A stretch of 64,000 nucleotides of DNA. It comes from Dyella sp. SG609 (GTDB lineage Bacteria > Pseudomonadota > Gammaproteobacteria > Xanthomonadales > Rhodanobacteraceae). Numbering within the stretch: position 1 is the first letter of the stretch; each line of letters begins with the position of its first letter. The stretch is from contig NZ_JAAZQJ010000006.1 of assembly GCF_012275375.1 (NCBI RefSeq), forward strand, positions 248,001 through 312,000, written 5' to 3'. This document shows, one piece after another, positions 8,982 to 18,223 of this stretch. Under the pieces are notes generated by a model. The model was not told the origin of the DNA. It made no database searches and saw only the letters and a program-made list of their open reading frames with translations. A program made the translations under genes and the position numbers.

Positions 8982-9874
8982 GCCATGCGCTCGCGCAGGA
9001 AGTCGATGAATGCGCGCAGCTTCGGCGGCACCTGGAAACGGCTGGGGTAGTAGAGATAGAAACCGTCGTAGGGCGGCAGCCAGGTGTCCAGTACGCTTTC
9101 CAGGCGGCCGGCGGTGAGGTGTTCGCGCACCGCCGGCTCCAGCGTATGGGTCAGGCCCAGTCCGTCCAGCGCGGCGCGGATCGCCAGCGAAGGATGGTTG
9201 ACGATCAGCGGCCCGCCCACGTCGAGATCGAACCAGCGTCCGCGCTGGGCGAACTCCCAGCGATAGATCGCGCCGCTGGTCACGTAGCGGTTGCGGATGC
9301 AGGCATGGTTCTGCAGATCGCGCGGATGCTGCGGCCGTCCGTGCTTGTCCAGGTATCCCGGCGCGGCCGCCACGATCGAACGCACTTTGCCGCCCAGCGG
9401 CACCGCCACCATGTCGCGCGCCAGGCGTTCGCCCAGGCGGATGCCGCAGTCGTAGCCTTCGGCGACGAGATCCACCAGGCCGCCGGTAACGCCGACATCC
9501 AGCGTGAGCTCCGGCCAGCGCCGCAGGAAGTCCGCCTGCAGCGGCGCCACCAGCCAGTCCAGCACGATCTCCGGCACGGTCACGCGCAAGGTGCCGGCGG
9601 GGCGGTCGCCGTGCTGGCGCAGTTCGTCCAGGGCGCCATCGATCGCGGCCAGCGCCGGCGTGATGCGCTCCAGGAACTGCCGGCCCGCTTCGGTCAGGCC
9701 GACCTTGCGCGTGGTCCGCTGCAGCAGGCGCACGCCGACGCGCTGCTCCAGCTGGCGCATGGTCTGGCTCAGCGCCGAGGCGGTGACCTCCATGTCGGCC
9801 GCGGCGCGGGTGAAGCTGCCGTAGCGGGCGATCAGGTGGAAGGCGCGCAGGGCGGGGGAGTGGTCGTCGCGCAT
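8972..9874 (-). CDS. LysR family transcriptional regulator
   Basis: 300 residues. An N-terminal winged helix-turn-helix (residues 5-64) carries the LysR pattern RAFHLIARYGSFTRAAADMEVTASALSQTM and LEQRVGVRLLQRTTRKVGLTEAG. A periplasmic-binding-like effector domain follows (about 90-295). It is transcribed divergently from the aldo/keto reductase operon with 97 bp between starts, the usual arrangement for a LysR activator and its target. The effector cannot be deduced. A 6-bp inverted repeat in the shared region (9881-9909) is a candidate binding site. Confidence 0.92.
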   Translation of the reverse strand: MRDDHSPALRAFHLIARYGSFTRAAADMEVTASALSQTMRQLEQRVGVRLLQRTTRKVGLTEAGRQFLERITPALAAIDGALDELRQHGDRPAGTLRVTVPEIVLDWLVAPLQADFLRRWPELTLDVGVTGGLVDLVAEGYDCGIRLGERLARDMVAVPLGGKVRSIVAAAPGYLDKHGRPQHPRDLQNHACIRNRYVTSGAIYRWEFAQRGRWFDLDVGGPLIVNHPSLAIRAALDGLGLTHTLEPAVREHLTAGRLESVLDTWLPPYDGFYLYYPSRFQVPPKLRAFIDFLRERMAQR

Positions 9875-9880
9875 TGATTA

Positions 9881-9909
9881 GATTCTCTAAATAACGCTTC
9901 AAAAGAATC
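9881..9909. promoter_or_regulatory. Candidate LysR operator between lysR-type gene and aldo/keto reductase operon
   Basis: GATTCT (9881-9886) and AGAATC (9904-9909) form an inverted repeat with a 17-bp AT-rich centre. It lies 7 bases upstream of the LysR start and about 63 bases upstream of the first reductase, a position suited to autorepression plus activation. Inference from symmetry and place only. Confidence 0.35.
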
Positions 9910-9971
9910 CGTATTTTTCTACGCAATGGCAAGGGCCAGACTGCCTCCATCACCACCGGAGGACTCCGCCC

Positions 9972-11039
9972 ATGCCGCTCGATCGCTACTACACCCTCGG
10001 CCGTTCCGGCCTGCGCGTCAGCCGCCTCTCGCTCGGCACCATGACCTTCGGCGAGGACTGGGGCTGGGGTTCGGACGCCGCCGAGTCGCGCCGCATCTTC
10101 GACCTCTACGTGGAGCGCGGCGGCAATTTCATCGACACCGCCAACTTCTATACTGGCGGCAGCTCGGAACGCCTGCTCGGCCAGTTCATTGGCGAGCGCC
10201 GCGATTCGCTGGTGGTGGCCACCAAGTATTCGCTCAACATGCGGCCGGACGATCCGAACGGCGGCGGTAACCACCGCAAGAACATGCTGCGTTCGGTGGA
10301 AGCGAGCCTGCGCCGCCTCGATACCGACTACATCGACCTGCTTTACCTGCACGCCTGGGACGACCTGACGCCGGTGGACGAAGTGATGCGCGGCTTCGAC
10401 GACCTGGTGCGTTCCGGCAAGGTGCTGTACGCCGGCATCTCCGACGCGCCGGCCTGGCAGGTCGCGCGCATGCAGACCATGGCCGACCTGCGCGGCTGGG
10501 CGCCGCTGGTGGCGCTGCAGGTGCAGTACAACCTGGCCGAGCGCACGGTGGAGCGCGAGCTGCTGCCGATGGCGAAGGAACTGGGTCTGGGCGTGCTGGC
10601 CTGGTCGCCGCTGGCCAGCGGCGTGCTCACCGGCAAGTACAGCCGCGCGGACCTGGCGCACGTCGGCCAGGTGGTCGGCAGCGACGTCACCGGCACGCGC
10701 AAGGATGTCGCCGCGGCGATCGGCGCACTGACGCCGCGCGCCCTGGATATCGCCGAGGTGGTCAAGCAGATCGCGCAGGAACTGGAACGCACGCCATCGC
10801 AGGTGGCGCTGGCGTGGACGCTGCTGCATCCCGCCGTCACCGGCCCGATCGTCGGCGCGCGCACGCTCGAGCAGCTGGAGGACAACCTCGGCGCGCTGGA
10901 GATCGCCTTCAGCGACGAACAGCGCCGCCGCCTGGACCAGGCCAGCGCCATCGAACTCGGTTTCCCGCACGACTTCATGCAGCTCGAACAGACCCGCCAG
11001 GTGCTGTTCGGCAACGCCAAGGTCGGCCGTCTCCCCTGA
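9972..11039 (+). CDS. Aldo/keto reductase (first of a tandem pair)
   Basis: 355 residues, a TIM-barrel NAD(P)H-dependent oxidoreductase of the AKR superfamily. Seen: the N-terminal beta hairpin LGRSGLRVSRLSLGTMTFG, catalytic Asp in NFIDTANFYTGGSSE, catalytic Tyr in the same stretch, Lys in VVATKYSLN, and His in LLYLHAWDD. The C-terminal cofactor segment is GPIVGARTLEQLEDNLGALE. It shares its first 28 residues almost exactly with the next gene, so the two arose by tandem duplication. The operon continues with the second reductase, an alpha/beta hydrolase and a GlcG-like protein. Likely controlled by the divergent LysR regulator. The natural substrate is unknown. Confidence 0.93.
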   Translation: MPLDRYYTLGRSGLRVSRLSLGTMTFGEDWGWGSDAAESRRIFDLYVERGGNFIDTANFYTGGSSERLLGQFIGERRDSLVVATKYSLNMRPDDPNGGGNHRKNMLRSVEASLRRLDTDYIDLLYLHAWDDLTPVDEVMRGFDDLVRSGKVLYAGISDAPAWQVARMQTMADLRGWAPLVALQVQYNLAERTVERELLPMAKELGLGVLAWSPLASGVLTGKYSRADLAHVGQVVGSDVTGTRKDVAAAIGALTPRALDIAEVVKQIAQELERTPSQVALAWTLLHPAVTGPIVGARTLEQLEDNLGALEIAFSDEQRRRLDQASAIELGFPHDFMQLEQTRQVLFGNAKVGRLP

Positions 11040-11086
11040 TTTTCCCTTCCACGATCTCCCCGCCCACGCTTTCAAGGAACAGAACG

Positions 11087-12205
11087 ATGTCACTCGACCG
11101 GTACTACACCCTGGGCCGCTCCGGCCTGCGCGTCAGCCGCCTCTCGCTCGGCACCATGACCTTCGGCGAGGACTGGGGCTGGGGCGCCGCGGAAGACACC
11201 GCGCGCGCCATGTTCGACCGCTATCTCGACACCGGCGGCAACTTCATCGACACCGCCGACATGTACACCGAAGGCAGCAGCGAAAGCCTGCTCGGCAAGT
11301 TCGTGGAGCAGGCCGGCGTGCGCGACCGCGTGGTGATCTCCACCAAGTTCAGCTACAACGCGCAGCCCGGCAATCCCAATGCCGGCGGCAACGGGCGCAA
11401 GAACATCCTGCGCGCGGTGGAAGGCTCGCTGCGCCGCCTGCGCACCGATTACATCGACCTCTATCTGCTGCACACCTGGGACCGCATCACGCCGGCCGAG
11501 GAAGTGGTGCGCACGCTCGACGACCTGGTCCGCGCCGGCAAGATCCGCTACGCCGGGCTGTCCGACACGCCGGCATGGTATGCGTCGCGTGCGCAGACCT
11601 ATGCCGAAGCGCATGCACTGACGCCGCTGGTGAACATGCAGCTGGAGTACTCGCTGGTGGAGCGGCATATCGAGCACGAGTTCGTGCCGCTGGCCACCGG
11701 GCTGGGCATGGGCATCACGGCGTGGAGTCCGCTCGGCATGGGCCTGCTGTCGGGCAAGTACCGGCCGAGCCAGGCCGGCGGCGAGGGCGATGGGCGTCTG
11801 GCCAAAGTCACCGCGGCGCCGGGCTTCGAGCGCTTCACCGAGCGCAACTGGCGCATCGTCGCCGCGCTGGAGGAAGTGGCGCGCGAAAGCGGCCGCAGCA
11901 TGGCGCAGGTGGCCTTGAACTGGGCGGCGAACCGGCCGGGCATCGCGGCGCTGATCGTCGGCGCGACCAGGCTGGCGCAGCTCGAAGACAACCTCGGCGC
12001 ACTCGACTTCACGCTGCCGGATGCTTTGCGTGCACGGCTGGACGAAGCCAGCGCACCGGATGCGCCATTCCCGTACTACATGTTCGCCGACCGCCAGCAG
12101 ACCCGCATCCACGGCGGCGTCGCGGTGGGCGACAAGCCGGCCGGCTACGCGCCGCCGGTGTGGGTGGATGCGGTGGAAGCGCGCGACGTGCGCGCCAGCC
12201 GTTGA
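11087..12205 (+). CDS. Aldo/keto reductase (second of a tandem pair)
   Basis: 372 residues, paralogous to the upstream reductase (DRYYTLGRSGLRVSRLS at the start of both). Catalytic residues are in NFIDTADMYTEGSSE (Asp, Tyr), VISTKFSYN (Lys) and LYLLHTWDR (His); the cofactor loop is ALIVGATRLAQLEDNLGALD. It has an extra C-terminal tail of about 30 residues with YMFADRQQTRIHGG. The start follows an AAGGAA-like ribosome site and lies 47 bases after the first reductase. An in-frame reading extends further upstream into the first gene, but the ATG at 11087 matches the paralogue's N-terminus. Confidence 0.93.
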   Translation: MSLDRYYTLGRSGLRVSRLSLGTMTFGEDWGWGAAEDTARAMFDRYLDTGGNFIDTADMYTEGSSESLLGKFVEQAGVRDRVVISTKFSYNAQPGNPNAGGNGRKNILRAVEGSLRRLRTDYIDLYLLHTWDRITPAEEVVRTLDDLVRAGKIRYAGLSDTPAWYASRAQTYAEAHALTPLVNMQLEYSLVERHIEHEFVPLATGLGMGITAWSPLGMGLLSGKYRPSQAGGEGDGRLAKVTAAPGFERFTERNWRIVAALEEVARESGRSMAQVALNWAANRPGIAALIVGATRLAQLEDNLGALDFTLPDALRARLDEASAPDAPFPYYMFADRQQTRIHGGVAVGDKPAGYAPPVWVDAVEARDVRASR

Positions 12206-12217
12206 GGAGACGCCTCC

Positions 12218-13069
12218 ATGTCAGCGACTTTTCTGCACAAGAAGACCGGCGCGCCGCAGGCGCGCTGGATCGAGGCGGACGGCGTGCATTTCCATGCCGA
12301 AGAAGCGGGACGCGGCGATGCCGTGACGATGCTGCACGGCTTCCTGGTCGACAGCGGCCAGTGGGACGAAGCATTCGCCGCGCTGGCCGATGAGCACCGC
12401 GTGCTGCGCTACGACCTGCGCGGCTTCGGCCGCTCGTCGATGCCCGCCGATACCACGTTCGCGCATCACCAAGACCTGCAGCGCGTGCTCGACGACCGCG
12501 GCATCGAATGCAGCGCCTTGCTGGGTTGTTCCGGCGGCGCCGGCACGGCGCTGGATTTCGCGCTGGCGCATCCGCAGCGGGTGACTGCGCTGGCGCTGAT
12601 CGGCGCGGGCTACTGGGGCTACTACGCCACGCGCACGCCGGAGGCACAGGCGTTCTGGGCGGCGGTGCAGGGCGGCGATGCCGATGCCTTGCTGGATACC
12701 TCGCTGCGCGCCTTCGTGGATGGACCGCGCCGCACGCCGCAGCAGAGCAACCAGGAAGCGCGCGCACGCATCGCCGCCATGAGCGCATGGAACTTCGGCC
12801 GTGCGGACGGCTATTGGAAGCACGCTTCGCTGCAGCGCAATCCGCCGGTCCCCGCGCCGGAGCGGCTGGCGGAACTGCGCATGCCGGTGCTGCTGATCGT
12901 GGGCGAGGAAGACCAGCCGGAAGTGATCGAGCTGTCCGAACGCCTCGCCGCCGGTTTGCCCGATGCGCGCCTGGTGCGCGTTCCGGATGCCGGCCATCAC
13001 GTGAATATCGAGCGGCCCGACGTGGTGCTGCCGCTGCTGCGCGAGTTCCTCGCCGCGGTGCGCGCATGA
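12218..13069 (+). CDS. Alpha/beta hydrolase
   Basis: 283 residues of the alpha/beta hydrolase fold. The oxyanion region is MLHGFLVDSGQWD, the nucleophile elbow is LLGCSGGAGTA (Ser about residue 106), a catalytic acid is likely in LLIVGEEDQPEV, and the catalytic His is in VPDAGHHVNIERPD near the C-terminus. It begins 12 bases after the second reductase with GAGGAGA upstream, and its stop overlaps the next start (ATGA). Related enzymes are esterases, lactonases or haloperoxidase-like hydrolases; no specific substrate is evident. Confidence 0.9.
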   Translation: MSATFLHKKTGAPQARWIEADGVHFHAEEAGRGDAVTMLHGFLVDSGQWDEAFAALADEHRVLRYDLRGFGRSSMPADTTFAHHQDLQRVLDDRGIECSALLGCSGGAGTALDFALAHPQRVTALALIGAGYWGYYATRTPEAQAFWAAVQGGDADALLDTSLRAFVDGPRRTPQQSNQEARARIAAMSAWNFGRADGYWKHASLQRNPPVPAPERLAELRMPVLLIVGEEDQPEVIELSERLAAGLPDARLVRVPDAGHHVNIERPDVVLPLLREFLAAVRA

Positions 13070-13488
13070 GCCGCCCGCCTTCGTACGGTGCGCCGATCAC
13101 GCTCGCCGATGCCGCCCGCGTGATGGCCGCGGCACAGGCCGAGGCGCAGCGCAACGACTGGCCGATGGCCATCGCCATCGTCGGCAGCGGAGGCCATCTG
13201 GTGATGCTGCATGCGCTGGACGACGTGCAGCATGCGAGCGTGGCGGTGGCGCAGGCGAAAGCCGAAACGGCGGTGAATTTCCGCCGCCCGTCGAAGCTGT
13301 TCGAGGACGCCGTGCGCGACGGCGGGCTGGGCCTGCGCCTCCTTGGCATGGACCACCTGTTGCCGCTGGATGGCGGCCTGCCGCTGTACCGCGACGGCAA
13401 GGTAGCCGGTGCGATCGGCGTCTCCGGCATGCAATCCACCCAGGACGCCCAGGTGGCCGCCGCCGGCGCGGCCTTGATGCAGGCGTAA
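13066..13488 (+). CDS. GlcG/HbpS family protein (heme-degrading/DUF336 domain)
   Basis: 140 residues forming one GlcG/HbpS (PF03928) domain. Marks are an N-terminal ITLADAARVMAAAQAEA helix, WPMAIAIVGSGGHLVMLHALDDV, the AKAETAVNFRRPSK stretch, and a C-terminal GGLPLYRDGKVAGAIGVSG. Members bind heme, corrinoid-like ligands or small organic compounds and often accompany redox operons. It is translationally coupled to the hydrolase (ATGA overlap) and closes the LysR-linked operon, followed at once by a strong terminator. Confidence 0.87.
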   Translation: MSRPPSYGAPITLADAARVMAAAQAEAQRNDWPMAIAIVGSGGHLVMLHALDDVQHASVAVAQAKAETAVNFRRPSKLFEDAVRDGGLGLRLLGMDHLLPLDGGLPLYRDGKVAGAIGVSGMQSTQDAQVAAAGAALMQA

Positions 13489-13525
13489 AAAAAGCCGCGT
13501 CCGCACGGGGCGGACGCGGCTTTCA
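13487..13525. terminator. Bidirectional Rho-independent terminator
   Basis: A 14-bp perfect stem AAAGCCGCGTCCGC/GCGGACGCGGCTTT with a 5-base loop, preceded by an A-run. It separates the GlcG-like gene from the convergent Spy-like gene and can end both transcripts. Confidence 0.88.
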
Positions 13526-13553
13526 CCGGGGCACTACCCTTCCAGAGAAGGTC

Positions 13554-14051
13554 TTACTGGGCCGTCGACGCGCTGGAGCCGGCGGCCTTCTGCTGCGCCT
13601 TGAACTGCATCCACTGCTGGCGGCGCTGTTCACGCTCCTGCTTCAGTGCGGCCCACTGCGCCTTCTGCTGCGTGGTCAGCAGGGCGTAGATCTGCGCCTT
13701 GAGCTGGGCCTGCTGCTGCACGCGGGTCTGCGTGGCGGCGGCTTCGGCCTGGGCCAGCTGGGCCGCGGCGGCCTGGTAGCCGGCCTGGTCCGGGGTCATC
13801 GATTCGAAGGACTGGCGCTGGGCGCGCAGGGCGTCGCGCTGGGCCTTGTTCTGGCTGAAGCTGTTCTTGACCAGGTCGTGGATGCTGGCCTTCTGCGCGT
13901 CGGTGAGGTTGAGCTTCTGCATGGCCATGAAGCCGTGGCCGCCGCGATGGCCGCCGAAATGCTGGCCGCCGTCCTGGCCGGCCGCGAACGCCGCGGTGCC
14001 AAGGGTCATGGCGGAAGCGAGGGCCAGGCCGAGGAAGAGGGACTTGCGCAT
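13554..14051 (-). CDS. Spy/CpxP family periplasmic protein (LTXXQ motif)
   Basis: 165 residues. A signal peptide (about 1-23, MRKSLFLGLALASAMTLGTA) is followed by a Gly/His-rich stretch (GGQHFGGHRGGHG, possibly metal-binding) and a helical domain with both family motifs, LTDAQ (about residue 50) and LTTQQ (about 122). Spy and CpxP are periplasmic chaperones and stress sensors; CpxP also restrains CpxA. The C-terminus is Gln/Lys/Ala-rich. It is divergent from a CpxR/CpxA-like pair and a CpxR-type box lies 76-90 bases upstream of its start, so it is probably a direct target. The ribosome site AAGGTG is 6 bases upstream. Confidence 0.88.
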   Translation of the reverse strand: MRKSLFLGLALASAMTLGTAAFAAGQDGGQHFGGHRGGHGFMAMQKLNLTDAQKASIHDLVKNSFSQNKAQRDALRAQRQSFESMTPDQAGYQAAAAQLAQAEAAATQTRVQQQAQLKAQIYALLTTQQKAQWAALKQEREQRRQQWMQFKAQQKAAGSSASTAQ

Positions 14052-14126
14052 GTTCTTCACCTTTCGGGTTGGGGGGACTTGCGGAGTATTTGACGACAAG
14101 CCCGCGTGTATGTTTTTTGCCGATGG

Positions 14127-14141
14127 GTAAAGAAGCGTAAA
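14127..14141. promoter_or_regulatory. CpxR-type binding box in the divergent spy-cpxRA region
   Basis: GTAAA-GAAGC-GTAAA, an exact match to the enterobacterial CpxR consensus GTAAA-N5-GTAAA. It lies 61-75 bases upstream of the response regulator start and 76-90 upstream of the Spy-like gene. Confidence 0.7.
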
Positions 14142-14201
14142 GCCCGTGGTTCCTCGGCTCCCGCGCCGTTTGAATGGCGCAAAAACCCACGCCAGCGACT
14201 C

Positions 14202-14888
14202 ATGCAACGAATCCTGCTTGCCGACGACGACCGCGCCCTGACCGACCTGCTGGCCGAATACCTGCGCCGGGAGGGCTTCACGGTCGACGTGGCCCACGAC
14301 GGCGAGGAAGCGCTGGCGCGCCTGAGCCATCCGGCACAGCGGCCGGATCTTTTGATCCTCGACGTGATGATGCCCGGCCGCGATGGCCTGGAGACCTTGC
14401 GCGAGCTGCGCCTGCAGCACCGGTTGCCGGTGATCATGCTGTCCGCCCGCGGCGAGCCGGTGGATCGGGTGATCGGCCTGGAACTCGGCGCGGACGACTA
14501 CCTTTCCAAACCCTGCCTGCCGCGCGAACTGCTGGCCCGCGTGCGCGCCCAGCTGCGCCGCCATTCGCCGGCCGCCGCGGGCACGCTGGAAGTGGGCGTG
14601 CTGCGCCTGCTGCCGGGCGAGCGGCGCGCGTATGCGGGCGAGGCGGAACTGTCGCTGACCGGCGCGGAATTCGGTTTGCTGCTGGCGCTGGCCCAGCGCG
14701 CCGGACAATTGGTGGACAAGGCCACGCTCACGCGCATGGCGCTGGGGCGCGAGCTGGAGCGCTTCGACCGCAGCATCGACGTGCACGTGAGCCGCCTGCG
14801 CCACAAGCTGGCGGAGGCTTCGGAGCAGGCGCCGCGGATCGAGTCGGTGCGTGGCGCCGGCTACGTGCTGGTGGCGGGCGCGGCATGA
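14202..14888 (+). CDS. cpxR: OmpR-family response regulator, CpxR-like
   Basis: 228 residues. A receiver domain (1-118) has the acidic pocket ADDD at 7-10, the phosphoacceptor Asp54 in LILDVMMPG and the conserved Lys in DYLSKPCLP. A winged-helix DNA-binding domain (about 130-226) has LSLTGAEFGLLLALAQ and FDRSIDVHVSRLRHKL. Stretches such as VAHDGEEAL, LPVIMLSARGEPVDRVIGLELGADDY and FDRSIDVHVS closely parallel E. coli CpxR. It overlaps the sensor kinase gene by ATGA. The divergent Spy-like gene and the CpxR box support the assignment. Confidence 0.9.
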   Translation: MQRILLADDDRALTDLLAEYLRREGFTVDVAHDGEEALARLSHPAQRPDLLILDVMMPGRDGLETLRELRLQHRLPVIMLSARGEPVDRVIGLELGADDYLSKPCLPRELLARVRAQLRRHSPAAAGTLEVGVLRLLPGERRAYAGEAELSLTGAEFGLLLALAQRAGQLVDKATLTRMALGRELERFDRSIDVHVSRLRHKLAEASEQAPRIESVRGAGYVLVAGAA

Positions 14889-16237
14889 ATCCGTTCAAGA
14901 CTTCGCTGTTCTGGCGCCTGCTGGTGTGGTTCGTGCTGGCCAACCTGACGGTGCTGCTGCTGGGCGGCTATGTCACGCGCAGCTTCATCGAATACAACAC
15001 CGCGGTGGAGATCAACTGGACCGCGCTGGCCGACAGCGCGAACGAAGCCTATGCAAGCGGAGGCGCCAGCGGCCTCGACGCATGGATCCGCGACCAGCGC
15101 CGCGACGGCGTCGACGCCACCTTGTACGAGAACGGCGAGCCGCTGGTGCCGATCCGCCTGCCCGGCAGCGTGCGCGATCAGTTGCCGCAGTGGCTGGCGT
15201 CGGGGCATGACCTGGTGATGCAGCCGTATCCGCGCATCTACCTGGCCGTGCAGCAGGTCACCGGCAGCGATGGCCGTGCGCGGCAGCTCGTCGCCCTGAG
15301 CCGCACGCATTCGCGCATTCCCATGCAGACGCGCAACCAGATCTACCTGGCCGTGCAGTTCGCGCTCTCGCTGCTGTTCATCGTGCTGATCGGCTGGTGG
15401 TTCGCGCGCGGCGTGGCGCGGCCGGTGGAAGCGATGCAGCGCGCGGCGCGGCGCATGGCGGCGGGCGAGCTGTCGACGCGGGTCGGCCCGGAAGGGCGGC
15501 GCGGGCCGGGCGAGCTGTCGCAGCTGGCGCAGGATTTCGACGCCATGGCCGTGCGCATCGAAGCGCTGGTGGCGCACGACCGCGCCGTGCTGCAGGACCT
15601 CTCGCACGAACTGCGCTCGCCGCTGGCGCGGCTGCAGCTGATCCTCGACCTGGCCCGGCGCAGCGACGGCGAGCAGGCCGACGCGTACTTCGCCCAGGCC
15701 GAGCGCGAGATCGTCCGCCTGGACCGCATGACCGGCGAGATGCTGGCCCTGTCGCGCCTGGAAGGCGGCTTGCCGGGGATGGAGCGCGAACCGGTGGACC
15801 TGGCCGCACTGGCGCGCGAATGCGTGGCCAAGGCGGCGATCGAGACCTCGGCGCGCGGCCTGCGCCTGAATGCGGCGATCGAGGCGCCGGCCTGGGTTTC
15901 CGGTAGCGGCCAGCTGCTCGAACGCGCGCTGGACAACCTGCTCGGCAACGCCCTCAAGTACAGCCCCGAAGGCGGCAGCGTGGAACTGGCGGTGCGCGCG
16001 GAGCACGGGCACGCCGAAGTGATCGTGCGCGACCACGGCGCCGGCGTGCCGGAGGAGGAGCTGTCCCAGCTGTTCCGGCCGTTCTTCCGCGGCAGCAATG
16101 CGCCCAAGGCGGAAGGGCACGGGCTGGGCCTGGCCATCGTCAGCCGGGTGGCGCAGGTGCACGGCGGCGAGGCGGGCGCCCGCAACGCCGAAGGCGGTGG
16201 GCTGGAAGTGCGCCTGAGCTTGCCGCTGCTGGGGTAA
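14885..16237 (+). CDS. cpxA: Sensor histidine kinase, CpxA-like
   Basis: 450 residues. Membrane helices at about 9-30 and 152-173 flank a periplasmic sensor region of about 120 residues. A HAMP linker (174-228) follows, then the phosphoacceptor His241 in LSHELRSPLARLQLI. The ATPase domain shows the N box DNLLGNALKYSPEGG, the G1 box DHGAGVPEE and the G2 box EGHGLGLAIV. The H-box neighbourhood HELRSPLARLQL parallels CpxA. It forms a two-gene operon with the response regulator, with overlapping stop and start. Its likely role is sensing envelope protein misfolding; this is inference from family and neighbours. Confidence 0.9.
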   Translation: MNPFKTSLFWRLLVWFVLANLTVLLLGGYVTRSFIEYNTAVEINWTALADSANEAYASGGASGLDAWIRDQRRDGVDATLYENGEPLVPIRLPGSVRDQLPQWLASGHDLVMQPYPRIYLAVQQVTGSDGRARQLVALSRTHSRIPMQTRNQIYLAVQFALSLLFIVLIGWWFARGVARPVEAMQRAARRMAAGELSTRVGPEGRRGPGELSQLAQDFDAMAVRIEALVAHDRAVLQDLSHELRSPLARLQLILDLARRSDGEQADAYFAQAEREIVRLDRMTGEMLALSRLEGGLPGMEREPVDLAALARECVAKAAIETSARGLRLNAAIEAPAWVSGSGQLLERALDNLLGNALKYSPEGGSVELAVRAEHGHAEVIVRDHGAGVPEEELSQLFRPFFRGSNAPKAEGHGLGLAIVSRVAQVHGGEAGARNAEGGGLEVRLSLPLLG

Positions 16238-16250
16238 GGGCGGGCTATAA

Positions 16251-16269
16251 GTAATGACATTGTCAGTAC
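16251..16269. promoter_or_regulatory. Palindromic operator upstream of the TacA-TacT pair
   Basis: A 19-bp dyad GTAATGACATTGTCAGTAC, symmetric except for the centre and one pair (positions 4 and 16), with a perfect core TGACA-T-TGTCA. It lies just after a TATAAG -10-like hexamer (16246-16251) and 40 bases before the antitoxin start, a good site for autorepression by a ribbon-helix-helix antitoxin. Confidence 0.55.
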
Positions 16270-16308
16270 GTCCTGGTAGGCTGGCGCCTTGCCTGGAGTC
16301 TGAAACTC

Positions 16309-17087
<779 letters not shown>

Positions 17088-17149
17088 ACGCCGGCATGCC
17101 GGCCGCATCGCCTAACATCGATCTTCGTGCCACCCGTCCTGAGTTCCCC

Positions 17150-18136
17150 ATGCGCTCCAATGCTCTCGCCGCCGTCGGGCTCGCCCTGTGCTCGGCGCTG
17201 TTCTTCACGCTGACCTATGTGCTCAACCGCAGCTTCGTCGCCGGCGGCGGGCATTGGGCGTGGGCGGGCATCCTGCGTTATCTGATCACCCTGCCGCTCC
17301 TCGCCGTGGTGCTGCCGTGGCAGGGCGGGCTGGGCGAGCTGCCGCGGGAACTGCGCCGCCATCCGCGCACCTGGCTGCTGTGGAGCAGCGTGGGCTTCGT
17401 GCTGTTCGGCGTGCCGCTGACCTGGGCCGCCAGCAGCGGGCCGTCGTGGCTGATCGCCGGCAGCTTCCAGACCACCGTGCTGGCCGGTCCGCTGATGGCG
17501 CCGCTGATCTACCGCGATGCGCGCGGCCGGCTGGCCTGGCGCACGCTGGCGATCGGCGCGTTGATCGTGGCCGGCGTGTTCGCGCTGCAGTGGGGGCATG
17601 CGCAGGGACGGTTGAGCGCGGGCGACTGGCTGGCGATCGGCGCGGTGGTGGTGTCGGCGTTCGCGTATCCGCTGGGCAATCGCATGCTGCTGCTGCATCT
17701 GGAGCATGGCCAGGCGCGGCTCGGCGCGGTGCAGCGCGTGTTCGGCATGACGCTGTGCAGCTGGCCGCTGTGGCTGCTGTTCGCCGGCATCGCGTGGGCC
17801 ACGGTCGGCCCGCCGTCGTGGCGCGACGTGCTGCTGGCCGGCGGCGTGGCGCTGTCCTCCGGTGTGATCGCCACCGTGCTGTTTTTCCGCGCCACCGACA
17901 TGGTGCGCAGCGAACCCACCGCGCTGGCCGCGGTGGAGGCAATGCAGGCGGCCGAGCTGCTGTTCGCCACCTTGCTCGGCGGCCTGCTGCTGGGCGAGGC
18001 CTGGCCGCATGGCTATGCCGCCTGCGGCGCGGTGCTGATCGTCGCGGGCATCGCCTTGTTCGGCTGGATCAGCGGCCGCGGCGCGGCCGGCCACGATGAG
18101 GAACTGCGCACATTGCGCACCGACCGCGGCGCTTGA
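17150..18136 (+). CDS. DMT superfamily transporter (putative multidrug resistance efflux family)
   Basis: 328 residues with ten predicted membrane helices in two five-helix halves. The N-terminus ALCSALFFTLTYVLNRSFVAGGGHW and the segment LRYLITLPLLAVVLPW resemble the EmrE-like multidrug efflux subgroup of the drug/metabolite transporters. The second half contains FFRATDMVRSEPTALAAVEAMQAAELLFATL, a conserved stretch of this subgroup. The start at ATG 17150 gives a membrane helix immediately; an in-frame ATG at 17096 would add a hydrophilic leader. The substrate is unknown and no regulator is adjacent. Confidence 0.8.
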   Translation: MRSNALAAVGLALCSALFFTLTYVLNRSFVAGGGHWAWAGILRYLITLPLLAVVLPWQGGLGELPRELRRHPRTWLLWSSVGFVLFGVPLTWAASSGPSWLIAGSFQTTVLAGPLMAPLIYRDARGRLAWRTLAIGALIVAGVFALQWGHAQGRLSAGDWLAIGAVVVSAFAYPLGNRMLLLHLEHGQARLGAVQRVFGMTLCSWPLWLLFAGIAWATVGPPSWRDVLLAGGVALSSGVIATVLFFRATDMVRSEPTALAAVEAMQAAELLFATLLGGLLLGEAWPHGYAACGAVLIVAGIALFGWISGRGAAGHDEELRTLRTDRGA

Positions 18137-18223
18137 ATCGCGGCCGTCCAGACGTCCGGAACTTGCCTCGCCCGCATGCATCGGGTTAAACACTTCCGTT
18201 TGGCAGCATGGGCGAGGTGGACG

